Positions 34,516 through 41,397 of a stretch of 64,000 bases of DNA are shown here, piece by piece. The notes beneath the pieces were generated by a model. The model made no database searches, was not told the origin of the DNA, and was given only the letters and a program-made list of their open reading frames with translations. Positions within the stretch are counted from its first letter, which is position 1. The number at the start of each line of letters is the position of its first letter. This DNA is from Bacteroides sp. CAG:443. GTDB lineage: Bacteria; Bacteroidota; Bacteroidia; Bacteroidales; Bacteroidaceae. The stretch spans positions 1 to 64,000 of the forward strand of contig FR887775.1 of the NCBI GenBank assembly GCA_000432735.1, given 5' to 3'. A program made the translations under genes and the position numbers.

Positions 34516-35055
34516 TTATAATTTTTCAACCAACGCCGCAACCTGCCGGCAGCCATTCGTCTTTTCAATTTCACCTTCGTTCAAGACCCCGGGAATAAGT
34601 ACCTCTCCTATAATATCCCATTTCAGTAAGGCAGCAGAACGCTCTATCGGAATACGTACGCCGTCCATCACGGTCATATCATTTTCTTCACAGCAGGTGA
34701 TTAATGCACATTTCTTTCCAGCTATATCCTTTCCACCAACTACGAGTGAGAACAAGCGGTCGATAACACCTTTTATCTGTGCCGGAATGGAATACCAGTA
34801 AACAGGCATAGAAAAGACAACAGCATCCGACTCCAGTATAGCCGGAGCAATGAGATTAAAATCATCGTCAAAAGAACAAGCCTTTCCCGTCTTATAGCAC
34901 GTCATGCACGCATGACAACCTCCAATCTTCAGAAATGCCGCATCAAAACGCTGAATGGTATGACCACGCTGTTCGGCAGCTTTTATAAATGCCTCAGTCA
35001 TCGCAAAACTATTCCCGTGTTTACGGGGACTTCCGGTAATAACAGTAATTTTCAT
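34516..35055 (-). CDS. NAD(P)H-dependent flavodoxin-fold oxidoreductase
   Basis: A 179-residue flavoprotein of the iron-sulfur flavoprotein/FMN-reductase type. It has an FMN loop GSPRKHGNS near the N-terminus, a CHACMTCYKTGKAC cysteine cluster that in relatives may hold a 4Fe-4S centre, and the MPVYWYSIPAQIKGVIDR segment. It is likely a quinone, nitro- or flavin-reducing enzyme. It is cotranscribed with the NTF2-like gene upstream (10 bp gap), and both lie opposite an HxlR regulator. Confidence 0.88.
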   Translation of the reverse strand: MKITVITGSPRKHGNSFAMTEAFIKAAEQRGHTIQRFDAAFLKIGGCHACMTCYKTGKACSFDDDFNLIAPAILESDAVVFSMPVYWYSIPAQIKGVIDRLFSLVVGGKDIAGKKCALITCCEENDMTVMDGVRIPIERSAALLKWDIIGEVLIPGVLNEGEIEKTNGCRQVAALVEKL

Positions 35056-35065
35056 AACACCTCCT

Positions 35066-35449
35066 TTATTTATTAATTGTAGTTGAGTTTTGATTATAAG
35101 CCTTAGCCACGCACTTCCACTCTCCGTCCATCTTCATCAACAAGAGATAGTCCGTAAAATCAATACGTCCACCCCACTTTTCCTCCAGCACACGAACTAC
35201 TGCAAGCGTCTCTTCTATATCCACAATATCAATACGCGCCTTAAAATCTTTTCCGGCACTGACTGTATCTACATTTTTATAAAACTGCTGAATGCTGCCG
35301 TGTTCCAGTTTTCCATCCAAATAACCAAACAATACAGCTTCGTCGGTAAACAGTTCTTTGGCGTAACGGCTATCTCCTTCGGCCACGCTCTTTACAAATT
35401 TCATTGCCGCCTCTTCCACAGCTTTATACTCTTCAATACTTGCTCTCAT
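35066..35449 (-). CDS. NTF2-like (putative lumazine-binding type) protein
   Basis: A 127-residue single-domain SnoaL/NTF2-like protein of the Lumazine_bd_2 type, with AMKFVKSVAEGDSRYAKELFTDEAVLFGY, VVRVLEEKWGGRIDFTDYLLL and a DGEWKCVAKAY end. These cone-shaped folds bind small hydrophobic molecules; the ligand is unknown. It is the first gene of a two-gene operon with the flavin oxidoreductase. Its -7 box is TACATTTG on the minus strand at 35482-35489, about 33 bp upstream. Confidence 0.85.
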   Translation of the reverse strand: MRASIEEYKAVEEAAMKFVKSVAEGDSRYAKELFTDEAVLFGYLDGKLEHGSIQQFYKNVDTVSAGKDFKARIDIVDIEETLAVVRVLEEKWGGRIDFTDYLLLMKMDGEWKCVAKAYNQNSTTINK

Positions 35450-35481
35450 ATCTATACTCTTTTAATGAATTAATACAGTTG

Positions 35482-35489
35482 CAAATGTA
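35482..35489 (-). promoter_or_regulatory. -7 box of NTF2-flavodoxin operon
   Basis: TACATTTG on the minus strand; its -33 side falls in the palindromic region 35514-35550. Confidence 0.55.
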
Positions 35490-35513
35490 TGCGGCATAGA
35501 TGTTTTATACAAG

Positions 35514-35556
35514 TACCGAAAAATTATTCGCATACCGAAAAATTTTTCGGCATACC
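35514..35556. promoter_or_regulatory. Tandem palindromic operator candidate for HxlR regulator
   Basis: TACCGAAAAATTATTCG is followed at once by TACCGAAAAATTTTTCGG. The second copy contains the 16-bp perfect palindrome CCGAAAAATTTTTCGG (35535-35550), and a further half, TACCCGAA, follows. The repeats lie between the two divergent promoters, at the -33 side of each. Confidence 0.65.
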
Positions 35557-35576
35557 CGAAGTTAAAAGTTTCTCAG

Positions 35577-35584
35577 TATCTTTG
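35577..35584 (+). promoter_or_regulatory. -7 box of hxlR-type gene
   Basis: TATCTTTG ends one base before the ATG at 35586, so transcription would start near 35591. This makes the ATG at 35616 the probable start of translation. Confidence 0.55.
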
Positions 35585-35615
35585 CATGGATGAATTATTT
35601 ACTACAAGGAAAATT

Positions 35616-35969
35616 ATGTACGAAAGAAAGATACCTGTTGATTTAGACTGCCCTCTCCGACTCACTATGAGCCTGATTGATTCCAAATGGAAATCGTGTA
35701 TGCTGGATGAACTACGATACAAATCGCTACGCCCGAGCGAACTGCACAAGATATTTCCCGAAGCAACTCCTCGTGTGCTCGACATTCAATTAAAGGAACT
35801 GGTAGAAGACGGATTAGTTTCCAAAACAACTTACAACGAAGTCCCGCTTCGTACCGAATATTCCTTGACAGATTTAGGACGGACGCTCATTCCAATCATC
35901 GACTCTATGATTGAATGGGGTAACAAGAATACAGAACTGTTTGAAAAGAAATACGGCGCAACAAAGTAA
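35616..35969 (+). CDS. HxlR/MarR-like winged-helix transcriptional regulator
   Basis: A 117-residue HxlR regulator with the motif LIDSKWKSCMLDELRYKSLRPSELHKIFP, a winged helix and TEYSLTDLGRTLIPI. The start at 35616 (MYERKIPVDLDC) is chosen because the -7 box lies at 35577-35584; an ATG at 35586 would add ten residues. A cysteine in the DLDCPL segment matches the redox-sensing Cys of YodB/HypR-type members. It is divergent from an NTF2-like and flavin-oxidoreductase operon, with a tandem palindrome between them. This fits a quinone- or disulfide-stress switch. Regulation is inferred from layout. Confidence 0.88.
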   Translation: MYERKIPVDLDCPLRLTMSLIDSKWKSCMLDELRYKSLRPSELHKIFPEATPRVLDIQLKELVEDGLVSKTTYNEVPLRTEYSLTDLGRTLIPIIDSMIEWGNKNTELFEKKYGATK

Positions 35970-36006
35970 TAAGATGCTCTGCAACGTCGTATTTTATCTT
36001 CCAGTC

Positions 36007-36882
36007 TTATCGGTTCAGTCTGATTTTCTCATGATAGAAATAGTTGACAAGCACCGGTTTCCCTTTCTCGGAACGTCCATAAGGCAAATCGTTCACCCGA
36101 TAAGGAAAGCCTTGCGTTTGTGCATACTGGGATATGTCCTGCTCCAATGCCTGCCAATAATCAAGTTTCTTCTTGTTGTATATTTCCTCGTATAACGGAA
36201 AGAGTTCGGGATGCTTCTCACGAATATATGTCATTATTCCTCCTTTAAATTGTCCGCGCAGATTCAGGTTTTCAAGCCAGATTAAATCAGCATATCCCTT
36301 TACTTCTTCGATAATCGCTTTCACATCGGTTATTCCCGGAAATATGGGCGAAACAAAACACACGGTACGAATACCTGCCTCATAAACTTGACGCATCGCT
36401 TTCAAACGGCGTTCGATGCTCACGGCATTATCCATATCCGCACGAAACTCCTCTTCGAGGGTATTAACAGACCATGATACCGTTACTTTGGGAAAACTCT
36501 TCAACAAATCGAGATCGCGCAGGACGAGATCAGACTTCGTGCATATCATAATTTCGGCATTGCTTCCACGTAGTTCTTGGAGCAACCTGCGGGTACGACA
36601 GAATTGCTCTTCATACGGATTATAACCGTCCGTCACGGAACCTATCACAATCCGTTCACCGTCATACTTATGCGGATTCGCTATCGGTTTCCAATTTTTT
36701 ACATCTAGAAACGCACCCCACGGCTCTGTATGTCCGGTGAAACGTTTCATAAATGATGCGTAGCAATATTTGCAGGCGTGCGGACAACCCACGTATGGAT
36801 TCACCGAATAGCCTCCCACTGGCAGAGATGACTTGGTCATAATGCTCTGTACGTCTATTTCTTTAATTATTTCAGTATTCAT
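36007..36882 (-). CDS. SPL-family radical SAM protein
   Basis: A 291-residue radical SAM protein with the cluster motif CPHACKYC (CxxxCxxC) preceded by YSVNPYVG. It belongs to the spore-photoproduct-lyase-like family common in non-sporulating bacteria, whose substrate is unknown. GSVTDGYNPYEE and TKSDLVLRDLDLL are conserved features. The start codon overlaps the stop of the upstream DUF5131 gene by 4 bp, so the two are translationally coupled. With the metallo-hydrolase it forms a three-gene operon. Confidence 0.87.
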   Translation of the reverse strand: MNTEIIKEIDVQSIMTKSSLPVGGYSVNPYVGCPHACKYCYASFMKRFTGHTEPWGAFLDVKNWKPIANPHKYDGERIVIGSVTDGYNPYEEQFCRTRRLLQELRGSNAEIMICTKSDLVLRDLDLLKSFPKVTVSWSVNTLEEEFRADMDNAVSIERRLKAMRQVYEAGIRTVCFVSPIFPGITDVKAIIEEVKGYADLIWLENLNLRGQFKGGIMTYIREKHPELFPLYEEIYNKKKLDYWQALEQDISQYAQTQGFPYRVNDLPYGRSEKGKPVLVNYFYHEKIRLNR

Positions 36883-37547
36883 TGTATGCGTTTAATAAAT
36901 TGTTCCGGCAGTTCCTGAATCATCCTTTCTTCGCCCATGATAGGCAACAAATCCTCTTTCATAAACACGGGGATTCCCTGTGACTTAGCTTGTTCGGCAA
37001 TATGAAGCACCCATTCGGGGCGAGAATCCACCTTGCCTTTCCGATGTCCCGTTTCCGTGCCTATGACAATCCAGTCGATACCCTCAAAGTCTATCTCACC
37101 GATTTCATCGAATATGGGCTCAAACGTGACGTGGTAGTGCTTGGCTTTGATATTCCTTCTTAAATCGCCCAGTCTCTTTTTTTCGGAACTACGCGTGACG
37201 GTCACCCCCATCCAGACGTTTTCATCATCCGTAGAAAAGCAAACCTTATCCGGACGTTTCGTAAGAAAGATATAAGTATGTTGCGGATTATTTTTCATCC
37301 GCCCGAAAATTTCCGCATTCCATTCGGGCTTCCAATCAGAGAAGTCGCTCATTCCGGTCATCAACCATACGTGAGGTTTGACCGTATCAATAATGTGCAA
37401 CTTACATTCCATATATTCCGGTTCGGAAAAGTCGTCCGTAATATGAAAGCGGCGGCAATTGTTACGAGCATAACAGTAGTTGCATCCGATGGTACAGCCT
37501 ACCACTATATTCATATTCTTTATCAGGGATTTGATACAGACACTCAT
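36879..37547 (-). CDS. Radical SAM-like protein, DUF5131 (phage Gp37/Gp68) family
   Basis: A 222-residue protein with CTIGCNYC (CxxxCxxC) at residues about 18-25, MTGMSDFSDWKPEWN, FLTKRPDKV and a WVIGTETG-like segment, all typical of the DUF5131 (phage Gp37/Gp68) family. The family has a radical SAM-type barrel but no established reaction. It overlaps both neighbours by 4 bp, an arrangement that argues for a shared pathway or complex with the SPL-type enzyme and the metallo-hydrolase. Confidence 0.8.
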   Translation of the reverse strand: MSVCIKSLIKNMNIVVGCTIGCNYCYARNNCRRFHITDDFSEPEYMECKLHIIDTVKPHVWLMTGMSDFSDWKPEWNAEIFGRMKNNPQHTYIFLTKRPDKVCFSTDDENVWMGVTVTRSSEKKRLGDLRRNIKAKHYHVTFEPIFDEIGEIDFEGIDWIVIGTETGHRKGKVDSRPEWVLHIAEQAKSQGIPVFMKEDLLPIMGEERMIQELPEQFIKRIQ

Positions 37548-38323
37548 AATATAATACTTTCTCCATCCTCTGGTATAATCAGTCGACTCATATCTGCCCC
37601 GTGGTGGCGCGCTTCGTTACGCAGGATTTCGCGTGTTGTCTGGCAATGATCAATGGCATCCATGTGCACGGCTATCAGTTTGATGTGTGTGGGAAGTGCG
37701 TCGAGCATCGCCATCACTTCCTCCTCATCGGGGATGATGCAGCCGCCTATCTTGGAAAATTCGGGAAACACTGCACCGCCACTGTTTACAACAATATAGT
37801 CGGGACGGTACTTTTCTACTATTTCAAGAATATACGGTTCCCATTTGCAGTCGCCCATGATGTAAACAGTCGGAAGCCCTTCTGCCATCAATACATAGCC
37901 CGACACGGGACCCATCATCTGACCAATCAGCCCGAAGCCATGATGTCCCGTAGTACGATAGATGATCAGATTGCCCATTTCCTTGTTCCCTTCAATTACT
38001 TCCACACTCGTAAAGCCGTCCTGTACGAGAGTATCCTTATCTTGCGGCTGGGTGTAAAAAGGAATGTCCTTCGGCAGATATTGTTTCACGCTCGGTTCAT
38101 AATGGTCAATATGATTATGGGTAAGCAATACCATATCTACACCTTCGGTGATTTCGCTGATAGGCATTACCAAATGTACTCTCGGAGTCTTATATACGCC
38201 GAGAGCAGATTGCAGAGTTCCCTTGTCAGCGAATACGGGGTCAACAAGGATGGTATGTCCTGCATAATTGATTTTCAAGGTAGCATTGCGCACCAATCGG
38301 ATAATAGCTTTTTCGTTCATCAT
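37544..38323 (-). CDS. MBL-fold metal-dependent hydrolase (UlaG-like)
   Basis: A 259-residue metallo-beta-lactamase-fold protein. The metal motif is THNHIDHYEP (HxHxDH), with later ligands in TGHHGFG, the aspartate of MGDCKWEP and the AVHMDAIDH histidine. It most resembles UlaG-like phosphodiesterase/lactonase proteins, and its substrate is unknown. It is the first gene of the operon with two radical SAM proteins and lies divergent from an AraC gene, with an operator-like palindrome between them. The start is MM at 38323/38320. Confidence 0.87.
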   Translation of the reverse strand: MMNEKAIIRLVRNATLKINYAGHTILVDPVFADKGTLQSALGVYKTPRVHLVMPISEITEGVDMVLLTHNHIDHYEPSVKQYLPKDIPFYTQPQDKDTLVQDGFTSVEVIEGNKEMGNLIIYRTTGHHGFGLIGQMMGPVSGYVLMAEGLPTVYIMGDCKWEPYILEIVEKYRPDYIVVNSGGAVFPEFSKIGGCIIPDEEEVMAMLDALPTHIKLIAVHMDAIDHCQTTREILRNEARHHGADMSRLIIPEDGESIIL

Positions 38324-38396
38324 GCTATGCTTTTATAATTTACTGGAAGCAAAGTTCGGAAGAATCTCCTGAGGACTCTATGCCTTAAAAAGAAGA

Positions 38397-38433
38397 ATAT
38401 ATGCCATTTTGATAAAAGAATGGCATATATTTG
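38397..38433 (+). promoter_or_regulatory. 12-bp perfect inverted repeat overlapping a -7 box
   Basis: ATATATGCCATT (38397-38408) and AATGGCATATAT (38419-38430) form a perfect dyad with a 10-bp gap. The -7 box TATATTTG (38426-38433) of the AraC gene overlaps the right half. Binding here would block that promoter, so it is a likely autoregulatory operator. Confidence 0.6.
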
Positions 38434-38456
38434 CAGAAAGTAAAGAAACAAGAGTG

Positions 38457-39356
38457 ATGAAAACGATCATTAACCCCGAAAGACTGGTCAGCGTTCCGTT
38501 CAGCAAGACACGTTGTGGCGTGGACTTCTATATCAATACGGGCGAAAGCAAGGATATCTGCGGTGTTTTGACCGAACACCGGACATTCAAGACGGATTTT
38601 TTCAGTTTCTATTTCTTGCGTCGCGCCAACGGATATGTACTGCTGAATTTTCGTAAAATAATGCTACATGACAATATGATACTGTTACTTTCGCCTCACC
38701 AGCAGCAAGAGTGGCATGTAGACGAGGCGGAACTGGACTACACCTTCCTCATCTTCCGCGAAGACTTTATGCGCACGTTTCTCGCAGATAAGTTTTTCGT
38801 GTACCGCCTGCTGTATTATTACCAGACCGACACACCTCCATATCTGTTTGCAGCTCCGGAAGAATTGGCCGACTATATGCACCTTTTAGGAAAGATAAAA
38901 CAGGAATTGCTGCATCCTGTAGCAGATACCTACAACCTTATCGTATCTGTGCTATACTACCTGCTGCTGGTTATCAATCGGGCCTACGCCAAAGCCTACC
39001 ACCTACCCGTCGAAGCGCCGAAAAACCATTACGCCTACCAATACAAAGACCTGCTTGAAAAGCATATTCGCGACGTACAGCGTGTTCAGGAGTATGCCGA
39101 TATGCTCCATATCAGCCGAATTACCCTGAACAACTCCGTAATAGCGCAGTTCGGCGTATCTGCCTCTCATCTGCTCAAACAACGCTTGTTGGAAGAACTA
39201 AAAAATGAGTTGCTATTTTCCAACCGCAGTGTAAGCCAGTTGGCCGATGACTTCCACTTTTCCGACCCCAGTCATCTGATGCGCTTTTTCAAACAGCAGA
39301 CGAGCAAAACCTGTTCGCAATACCTGTCCGACTATCAGAACGGCATTTACGAATAG
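38457..39356 (+). CDS. AraC family transcriptional regulator
   Basis: A 299-residue AraC protein with an N-terminal cupin-like ligand domain (LSPHQQQEWHVDEAELDYTF) and two C-terminal helix-turn-helix motifs (VQEYADMLHISRITLNNSV and VSQLADDFHFSDPSHLMRFFKQ). The start at 38457 is chosen because the -7 box lies at 38426-38433 and the longer frame begins upstream of it. It is divergent from the radical SAM/MBL operon and convergent with the EFR1 ferredoxin gene (16 bp apart). The first operon is the likely target. Confidence 0.9.
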   Translation: MKTIINPERLVSVPFSKTRCGVDFYINTGESKDICGVLTEHRTFKTDFFSFYFLRRANGYVLLNFRKIMLHDNMILLLSPHQQQEWHVDEAELDYTFLIFREDFMRTFLADKFFVYRLLYYYQTDTPPYLFAAPEELADYMHLLGKIKQELLHPVADTYNLIVSVLYYLLLVINRAYAKAYHLPVEAPKNHYAYQYKDLLEKHIRDVQRVQEYADMLHISRITLNNSVIAQFGVSASHLLKQRLLEELKNELLFSNRSVSQLADDFHFSDPSHLMRFFKQQTSKTCSQYLSDYQNGIYE

Positions 39357-39372
39357 TCTTAATGTGTCCACC

Positions 39373-40134
39373 TTACAAGTAAAGTTCATTCTCTTTCCGC
39401 TGAGAACAAGCTTTCTTGAGCAATGCATTAACCAGAAACAGCATCAGACCATTCACTTTTCGGGCAGCATGCGGACAAACCGCCACACAACGCATACAAG
39501 AGATACAAACCTTCTTGTCGACTTTTCGGGAATTTGTTTTGTCAATAGCTCCTACCGGACACTTCTTTGCACATATTCCACAATTGATGCACTCCTTTGT
39601 TGGCTTGGGAACAATCCCCACGGCTCCTGCTTTTCTGTAAGGACGATGGCCGGGAATATGCGGTTCAGTCATTATGTCCGACCCCAACTTCTCCGATATC
39701 TGACGGGCAAAGGCTGTAAGCTGCATCCGGTCTTGCTCATCTGGTCGTCCAGCCGCATAGCGCCGGGCAATGGAGTGTTCGGCAACGGCTGCAACCGCAG
39801 CAATAACCTTGAAACCATTCCTTTGTACAGTATCGTACAACTCTATCAAGGTATCTTCGTAAGCACGATTTCCATAAACACAAGCAATAACAGTTTTTGC
39901 GCCATTACCCTGCAACCGGCTGATCCGCTTGACAGCAATTTCAGGAACGCGCCCGCTATAAGACGGCACCACAATCAGAGCCACATCCTCTTTTGTGAGC
40001 TTGAAGCCTGTAAAATCGGTTTTACAATCTGTCAAATCTACTTTCACGATCTCATCTATCCATTCCGTTGCCAATATATCTGCAACCTTTTGTGTTCCTC
40101 CTGTCGGACTAAAACAAATCTGATAATACTTCAT
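39373..40134 (-). CDS. EFR1 family ferredoxin (flavodoxin-like plus 2x[4Fe-4S])
   Basis: A 253-residue protein with an N-terminal flavodoxin-like domain (CFSPTGGTQKVADIL, then VPSYSGRVP) and a C-terminal bacterial ferredoxin module with two sets of CxxCxxCxxxC (ECINCGICAKKCPVG and VCISCMRCVAVCPHA). The EFR1 type transfers electrons between FMN and iron-sulfur clusters. It lies 39 bp downstream of the quinone-reductase-like gene and is probably cotranscribed with it. Confidence 0.9.
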   Translation of the reverse strand: MKYYQICFSPTGGTQKVADILATEWIDEIVKVDLTDCKTDFTGFKLTKEDVALIVVPSYSGRVPEIAVKRISRLQGNGAKTVIACVYGNRAYEDTLIELYDTVQRNGFKVIAAVAAVAEHSIARRYAAGRPDEQDRMQLTAFARQISEKLGSDIMTEPHIPGHRPYRKAGAVGIVPKPTKECINCGICAKKCPVGAIDKTNSRKVDKKVCISCMRCVAVCPHAARKVNGLMLFLVNALLKKACSQRKENELYL

Positions 40135-40173
40135 TTCTTTCCTTTTTAGTTAGTCATCCATTCTATTTTCAGG

Positions 40174-41175
40174 CTACAGCCGGACAATCACCTTGCCATC
40201 CGTATGTCCATGTGCCATAAAGCGAATCGCTTCGGCAGTCTGTTCGAGGGTAAAAACAGAAGAAGAAATTCTCGGGCGAACCTGCCTTTCCTCCACTATC
40301 CGAGTTACCTTTTCCAACTGCTTCCCGTCTGCACGCACAAACATGAACCGGTATTCTTTCCCCTGCCTGCGTGCCTTACGATCATACAGAGTTCCTGCAG
40401 CTGTAAACAACAATCTTTTCAGCAGCGAAAAGCCACTGCGTTCGGCAAATCTCTTATTGGGAGCCGTACGCAAACTCAACAGTCGTCCTCCCTTTTTCAA
40501 TACAGCCAGTTCGTGTTCGAATTCTTTCGCTCCCAGTGTATCAATTACATGGTCTACTTCCGATAACACTTCCCAATAGTTTTCCTTTCGATAATCCAAG
40601 TAGCGGTCGGCTCCGATATGCAACATACGCTCTTTTGCCCGTTCATTTCCTGAAACAATCACATTTACACCCAACGCTTTTGCTATAGGAACAGCCATTT
40701 CACCGAAGCTACCCGAACCTCCTGTTATCAGAACCGTTTCGCCCGGTCGGACTTCCAGCTCTTCCGTAAATGCCTGATAAGCCGTCAGCCCTGTCAGAGG
40801 AATAGCAGCAGCCGTCAGAAAATCACAATCTTTCGGCATGAACGCCAAGGCATCCTGATCTACAGCCACATAATCGGCAAAAGCTCCAATTTTGGCAAGA
40901 GGCAGACATGTATATACTTTATCGCCTACTTTAAATCGAGTAACTTCCGCTCCCGTTTGTTCTACCACACCGGCACATTCATTTCCCAAAGTCAACGGCA
41001 TACGATAATCCTGAATCAGCCGGATACTACCCGTCAGAATCAACTGTTCCAAGGGGTTCACTGCTGCCGCCTTGACCTTTACTAATACATCCGACGGACC
41101 TATTTCCGGTATAGAAAGTTGATTAATAGTTATTTGAACATTCTTTGAATATCGTTTAATCTGAGCTGCTCGCAT
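40174..41175 (-). CDS. NADP-dependent quinone-oxidoreductase-like (MDR superfamily) protein
   Basis: About 333 residues of the zinc-independent medium-chain dehydrogenase/reductase type, with LGNECAGVVEQTG, the PLTGLTAYQAF segment and the nucleotide-binding GGSGSFGEMA loop. The start MRAAQIKRY at 41175 (or ATG at 41187) is chosen because a minus-strand TACTTTTG box lies at 41228-41235. The longer frame would start upstream of the promoter. It probably reduces quinones or enones with NADPH. It heads an operon with the EFR1 ferredoxin. Confidence 0.87.
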   Translation of the reverse strand: MRAAQIKRYSKNVQITINQLSIPEIGPSDVLVKVKAAAVNPLEQLILTGSIRLIQDYRMPLTLGNECAGVVEQTGAEVTRFKVGDKVYTCLPLAKIGAFADYVAVDQDALAFMPKDCDFLTAAAIPLTGLTAYQAFTEELEVRPGETVLITGGSGSFGEMAVPIAKALGVNVIVSGNERAKERMLHIGADRYLDYRKENYWEVLSEVDHVIDTLGAKEFEHELAVLKKGGRLLSLRTAPNKRFAERSGFSLLKRLLFTAAGTLYDRKARRQGKEYRFMFVRADGKQLEKVTRIVEERQVRPRISSSVFTLEQTAEAIRFMAHGHTDGKVIVRL

Positions 41176-41227
41176 AGAATCTTTCATCCTTTCAATATCA
41201 AAATTATAAAAAACTTTTTTCAGAGAA

Positions 41228-41235
41228 CAAAAGTA
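41228..41235 (-). promoter_or_regulatory. -7 box of quinone-reductase/EFR1 operon
   Basis: TACTTTTG on the minus strand; it decides the start of the downstream gene in favour of 41187 or 41175. Confidence 0.5.
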
Positions 41236-41327
41236 AAAAGAATAAAAAGACAATAAAATGCCAAAGGAACCGGAAAAATGGTAATATATTCAGGATTTTT
41301 TATACTCTTTACTTGCTTAACTATGCT

Positions 41328-41335
41328 TATTTTTG
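41328..41335 (+). promoter_or_regulatory. -7 box of TonB receptor/DUF362 operon
   Basis: TATTTTTG matches TAnnTTTG; the leader would be about 56 nt. Confidence 0.5.
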
Positions 41336-41397
41336 CAACAAGAAAAAGTAAAACCTTCTAAATACAAACAAATACGAATAGAAAAAACATTATCTGA

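Noticed and set aside
35514..35556. Start of a CRISPR-like array
   Set aside because: Only two adjacent repeats without spacers and no cas genes; the position between divergent promoters fits an operator better.
37601..38338. A 245-codon plus-strand frame within the MBL hydrolase gene
   Set aside because: Antisense to a protein with intact metal-binding motifs and operon coupling.
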